Assembly (NCBI GenBank): GCA_027451525.1
Contig: DAIDJF010000045.1
Span: 1-45,465 of the forward strand
Direction: 5' to 3'
Length of the DNA stretch: 45,465 bases
Source: Ktedonobacterales bacterium
Lineage (GTDB): Bacteria; Chloroflexota; Ktedonobacteria; Ktedonobacterales; Ktedonobacteraceae
This document shows, piece after piece, positions 42,511 to 45,465 of the stretch (positions within the stretch are counted from its first letter, which is position 1; each line of letters starts with the position of its first letter). The notes beneath the pieces were generated by a model that did not search any database, was not told the DNA's origin, and saw nothing but the letters and a program-made list of their open reading frames with translations. Made by a program: the position numbers and the translations under genes.

Positions 42511-42855
42511 ATGGTGAACCGCTTTGGGAATGTGCAAATTCCCTCATTGAATCCACAGGATGCCTGGCAAAAACTTGCGGCCAACAACAAAGAGACAGGA
42601 CCACTACTGATTGACGTGCGTGAAACGTGGGAATTCCGTAGCGGTCATGCACGTGGTGCTTTGCATATTCCTATGGGCGAAGTATTGCAACGTTTGCACG
42701 AGATACCAACAGATCGCGACGTTTTCATAATTTGCCAGAGTGGTAGCCGCAGTGGAAGTGTTGTGAAGTACCTGACCAACAACGGCTACACACGTGTTTT
42801 CAACGTCACAGGCGGAACTGGTATGTGGCAAATCCTTGGGCTTCCAATAGAGTGA
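42511..42855 (+). CDS. Single-domain rhodanese-like sulfurtransferase
   Basis: 114 residues. It carries sulfane sulfur as a cysteine persulfide. The domain contains PLLIDVRETWEFRSGHARGA, HIPMGEVLQRL, the active loop CQSGSRSG with catalytic Cys75, and VTGGTGMW near the end. The six-residue loop after Cys is of the GlpE/PspE size, suited to small sulfur acceptors and not phosphate. No signal peptide, so cytosolic. GAGAGG precedes the ATG; the leader from the O3 promoter is about 80 bases. Divergent to thioredoxin-glutaredoxin and under the same operator type, it is the strongest hint that the regulon handles persulfides. Confidence 0.93.
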   Translation: MVNRFGNVQIPSLNPQDAWQKLAANNKETGPLLIDVRETWEFRSGHARGALHIPMGEVLQRLHEIPTDRDVFIICQSGSRSGSVVKYLTNNGYTRVFNVTGGTGMWQILGLPIE

Positions 42856-42875
42856 GCGTTTTGCACGCTCACTCT
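42849..42875. terminator. Bidirectional terminator between rhodanese and sedolisin genes
   Basis: AGAGTGAGCGT at 42849-42859 pairs perfectly with ACGCTCACTCT at 42865-42875, loop TTTGC. It overlaps the stop codons of both convergent genes. Confidence 0.65.
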
Positions 42876-45153
42876 ACGCAGTCGCGGTGATCGTCACATC
42901 ATCAATAAAGAAATCAGAGGTTTGGTACTGCCCCGGAGCATTTGTGCCGTGAAAGAAGAGCGTGACCGTTTTGCCCTGGTAGGCATTGAGTACCCCCGTG
43001 ATATCATAACTCTCCTGTACCCATGCGTTGGTGGCGTTTGTATTACAACTTTGTTGTAGCACGCGCAATACGCCACCCGCGCTATTTTGCATCTGGCTGG
43101 TAAAGGTATCCAGGCACTGATTTGTATTCTTGTTTGTATCGGCATACCACCAGTAGGTCAGTACGAAATGCTGGTAGCCAGCGGGAACGGTGAACGTTTG
43201 CCAGAGACGGTCATCGCAGCCCATATAGCCGCAGAGGTACGCGCTATACTGACCTGTGTGCGGGTTGGAAGGGTCTACCATCTGATAGCCCTGCGCGGAT
43301 GACTCCTGCCAGGGAGTTTGCCCATTCTCAAAGCCGCCATTGTTGATGAGTGAGAGCGGTGACATGGAAGGCGGAGGTGTCGGCGTACTCCCAGGAGTGG
43401 GCGGTGGCAGCAATCCGCCAACAGAAGGCGAGACGAGATCACGCGCCAGATTGTAGGCATCCGGCGAGCCGATACCGCTTGCCTCATCGTAGCCAGCCGT
43501 TGCCTGATAAAACAGGTTATTGCCAGCAACGACATCATGGAAGGCGGGATACTGTTGCTGCACATTAAACATGGCATATAGTGATGGGTTCGCGAAGCCA
43601 AGCCGCGCCTTGCCCTGTGCCTGAAGGTATTGGTTGAGCGCGGTCAGCGTGGCCGCCCAGAGCGGCGTGGAGGCACTTGTTCCACCCACCGTCATCCAGC
43701 CTGTCGCGGGACAGCCAGCATTCTTGACCGTGCAGTAGACGCTATAACCCGTCGTGGGATCGCCGACTGCGGTGACATCTGGTATTTGACGCATGCCATT
43801 GGCGTACTGGTTCTGCACGCCAAGTCCAACCTGCCAGCTTTGTTGTTTGAAAAAGCTGCTCAAGCCACCACCACTACCGGCCCCCTTTGGGCCACGCTGC
43901 GTCTCGCTCGGATTAGACCAGACCAGTTCACTGCTGTATGTGCCATTGTTCATCTGCAAGCTTGTTGCCCCCACACCAGTGACATAGGGATCGCTCGCAG
44001 GTGAATCTACACCCAGATTGCTATTCTGACAATCATACGCGCCAGAGTCGCCAGCGGCGGCGACAAACGTCATCCCTTGCGCCACCCCTTGCTTAAAGAT
44101 ATTATCTAACGTTTGAAGTTCGGCATTGCCCGACGCCGCCTCACACATACCCCAGCTAATTGAGACCACTTGCGCCTTATTATCGGCAACAATTCTGTTA
44201 TAGGTATCATTCAAGCCTTGTGTCGTATTCGGCCCCTCATACACAATCTGCGCGGCATGAGGAACAATACCCGCCATCACCTCGATATCTAGCTCAGCCT
44301 CAACCGCTCCCTGACCTGCCGCTCCCGTTGCATTATCCACCAGCACACGCGAAATGTTGGGTGTATTCAAACCGTACTGCTGGAAATACTGATTGAGGTC
44401 ACTCTGCTGGTAACCGTCCAACTCGAAAAGCGCGACCGTCTGGTTATCACCAAGTATACCGCTATTTTGCAGTGGCGCGAGATCATAGGCACTCGCAAGG
44501 TTCTGAGGCGTCAAACCGGAAGGCCCGGCAAGGTGACGCACATGCTGGGCGATGGCCTGTTGATACAACGGTCGATACTGCGCGCTATTATCCAGCCCGC
44601 TGATCGAGGTAATGAGCGTGCTGAGCGCGGCTGGAATGCTTGGCGGTGTACTATTGGCATAGAAGGTGTGCATGCCAAGCCGATAGGTATTAATCTGCGT
44701 CTGAAAACTCTGTTGGGCCTGGGCCACGCTACTTGTTGCATCAATTAAAAGATGATTAGATGAGACGCCTGTGACAGTAAAGCCCTGACTTTGCAGATAA
44801 CTCGTCACCTGCTGCACCTGCGCAGAGGTGGGAGCAAATAACTGATTAAATTGTTCTGGAGTAAGATACTGATGATAATAGGGAGAACGAGGGTCATAGA
44901 GAGCTTGTAGATAGGTATCAAGTGCGGCTTGATCGCGTAGTTGCAAGCCAATAGAGAGATCAAGCGCTTGAGCAGAGTCAGCAGCATGAAGAAGCTGCGC
45001 ATGCTGAAGCAGTGGTACGGCCTGAGTAGTCAGGCTGACACGCTGATTTAATGCGGCATGTGCCAGGATGCTGCGCATCGCCACCATACTAGCCCCCAGC
45101 AGAAGAATGGCAAATGCGAGAAAGAGGAGATTGCGTAACAAAGTTCGCTGCAT
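42874..45153 (-). CDS. Secreted sedolisin (S53) peptidase with a C-terminal binding domain
   Basis: 759 residues, an acid-active serine-carboxyl endopeptidase. An N-terminal hydrophobic segment (about 5-25) exports it. A pro-kumamolisin domain spans about 40-185 and is removed on activation. The catalytic domain (about 215-580) has Glu285 and Asp289 in AVEAELDIEVMAG, the oxyanion Asp369 in AAGDSG, and Ser493 in GGTSASTP. The Ca-site Asp should lie in the AFHDVVAGNN region. A Pro/Thr linker leads to a jelly-roll-like C-terminal domain of about 150 residues (LINNGGFENGQTPWQ...FFIDDVTI), like carbohydrate-binding modules. GGAG eight bases before the ATG at 45153 fixes the start; an in-frame GTG at 45162 touches that site. 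Confidence 0.93.
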   Translation of the reverse strand: MQRTLLRNLLFLAFAILLLGASMVAMRSILAHAALNQRVSLTTQAVPLLQHAQLLHAADSAQALDLSIGLQLRDQAALDTYLQALYDPRSPYYHQYLTPEQFNQLFAPTSAQVQQVTSYLQSQGFTVTGVSSNHLLIDATSSVAQAQQSFQTQINTYRLGMHTFYANSTPPSIPAALSTLITSISGLDNSAQYRPLYQQAIAQHVRHLAGPSGLTPQNLASAYDLAPLQNSGILGDNQTVALFELDGYQQSDLNQYFQQYGLNTPNISRVLVDNATGAAGQGAVEAELDIEVMAGIVPHAAQIVYEGPNTTQGLNDTYNRIVADNKAQVVSISWGMCEAASGNAELQTLDNIFKQGVAQGMTFVAAAGDSGAYDCQNSNLGVDSPASDPYVTGVGATSLQMNNGTYSSELVWSNPSETQRGPKGAGSGGGLSSFFKQQSWQVGLGVQNQYANGMRQIPDVTAVGDPTTGYSVYCTVKNAGCPATGWMTVGGTSASTPLWAATLTALNQYLQAQGKARLGFANPSLYAMFNVQQQYPAFHDVVAGNNLFYQATAGYDEASGIGSPDAYNLARDLVSPSVGGLLPPPTPGSTPTPPPSMSPLSLINNGGFENGQTPWQESSAQGYQMVDPSNPHTGQYSAYLCGYMGCDDRLWQTFTVPAGYQHFVLTYWWYADTNKNTNQCLDTFTSQMQNSAGGVLRVLQQSCNTNATNAWVQESYDITGVLNAYQGKTVTLFFHGTNAPGQYQTSDFFIDDVTITATA

Positions 45154-45370
45154 AACAAACACTCCGTACTGGTCCCTGTGCTCCTATGGCAGAGACCTCC
45201 GGCGGTCCACACGTACATTCCGCCACTATGAAACACGCTTGTCGGCATTCCCGTGAGCAAGCGAAGGAAAAGATCGCCTGGGATTTCCTGCATATCATTG
45301 TCGAATACGGCGCCACATCGTTGACTACCCCATTACAGACATGGCAAAGCGCAATGCATGAGGCATCCAT
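45089..45370 (-). CDS. Possible small Cys-rich (TRASH-like) protein, overlapping the sedolisin start
   Basis: An open frame of about 93 codons from the ATG at 45370 reads CHVCNGVVNDVAPYS, later FSFACSRECRQAC. C-x2-C followed after about 24 residues by a CSxEC motif resembles TRASH/YHS-type zinc fingers. However, no ribosome site precedes any start, and its 3' end overlaps the sedolisin gene in another frame by about 65 bases. A plus-strand open frame (45186-45380) covers the same DNA. I regard it as a weak candidate; the interval 45154-45465 otherwise shows no gene, only GATACAAT near 45427 as a possible promoter. Confidence 0.2.
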   Translation of the reverse strand: MDASCIALCHVCNGVVNDVAPYSTMICRKSQAIFSFACSRECRQACFIVAECTCGPPEVSAIGAQGPVRSVCYAANFVTQSPLSRICHSSAGG

Positions 45371-45465
45371 ATGGGAATAAACGAGCTTGCGCGCTTTTTT
45401 GTGGGAAAGTAAACACGAGTTTGCCTGATACAATAAAAATAATGCAGGTGTAGGGGTATGATGAT

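Noticed and set aside
45186..45380. 64-codon plus-strand open frame near the right edge
   Set aside because: No ribosome site or recognisable protein; it shares DNA with a minus-strand Cys-rich frame that is also weak.
45458..45465. Start of a plus-strand gene at the right edge
   Set aside because: AGGGG is followed by ATGATG within a few bases, but only one or two codons are visible, too little to support a call.

Overview
The window looks like a chromosomal segment of a Ktedonobacteria-type member of the Chloroflexota. I infer this from gene content, not from a marker gene: large Ser/Thr kinases with an N-terminal MRYCLNPG cysteine motif, BACON-like and Kelch domains behind one membrane span, a proline-rich single-span protein, LolA/LppX-like lipoproteins, an FHA-kinase with a partner PP2C, and a sedolisin. 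There is no rRNA, no CRISPR array, no intact transposase and no phage module. It is mostly housekeeping DNA with several decayed genes and short repeats.

Layout. 1-5.2 kb: a sulfotransferase remnant, an MDR dehydrogenase, a membrane protein, a proline-rich membrane protein, a methyltransferase, endonuclease V, an internally deleted glycosyltransferase-9 pseudogene and a small helical protein. 5.3-10 kb: a membrane kinase whose outer part ends in six Kelch blades, then a LolA-like lipoprotein. 10-18 kb: dprA, tRNA-Arg(CCT) with a half-tRNA relic beside it, pcrA, and dnaE convergent with pcrA across a terminator. 18-25.6 kb: three proteins of unknown role (one resembling TcmP, one with a phosphorylase-like C-terminus), then a PP2C phosphatase and FHA-zinc-ribbon-kinase pair. 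25.7-36.4 kb: a purine cluster on the minus strand, read purL, purQ-purM fusion, purC, purF, purD, a Walker-A-less Sll1717-like protein, purN. 36.6-39.4 kb: tilS-hpt, and divergent def. 39.4-42.9 kb: a zinc-ribbon protein, then an apparent thiol/persulfide stress regulon. 42.9-45.2 kb: a secreted sedolisin.

Two regions deserve most attention. First, the ArsR locus. A thioredoxin-glutaredoxin fusion with groES, a single-domain rhodanese, and arsR with a TPMT-like methyltransferase form three transcription units. Each starts at a near-consensus promoter overlaid by the same 21-bp AT-rich dyad (41221, 42315, 42404). This reads as one ArsR-controlled regulon for reactive sulfur or thiols.

Second, FGAM synthase has been rearranged. 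PurL carries two N-terminal PurS-like modules but no glutaminase. PurQ is instead fused to PurM, the next enzyme of the pathway, through a linker encoded partly by a palindromic intergenic-type repeat. A composite copy of the same repeat lies just downstream of that gene.
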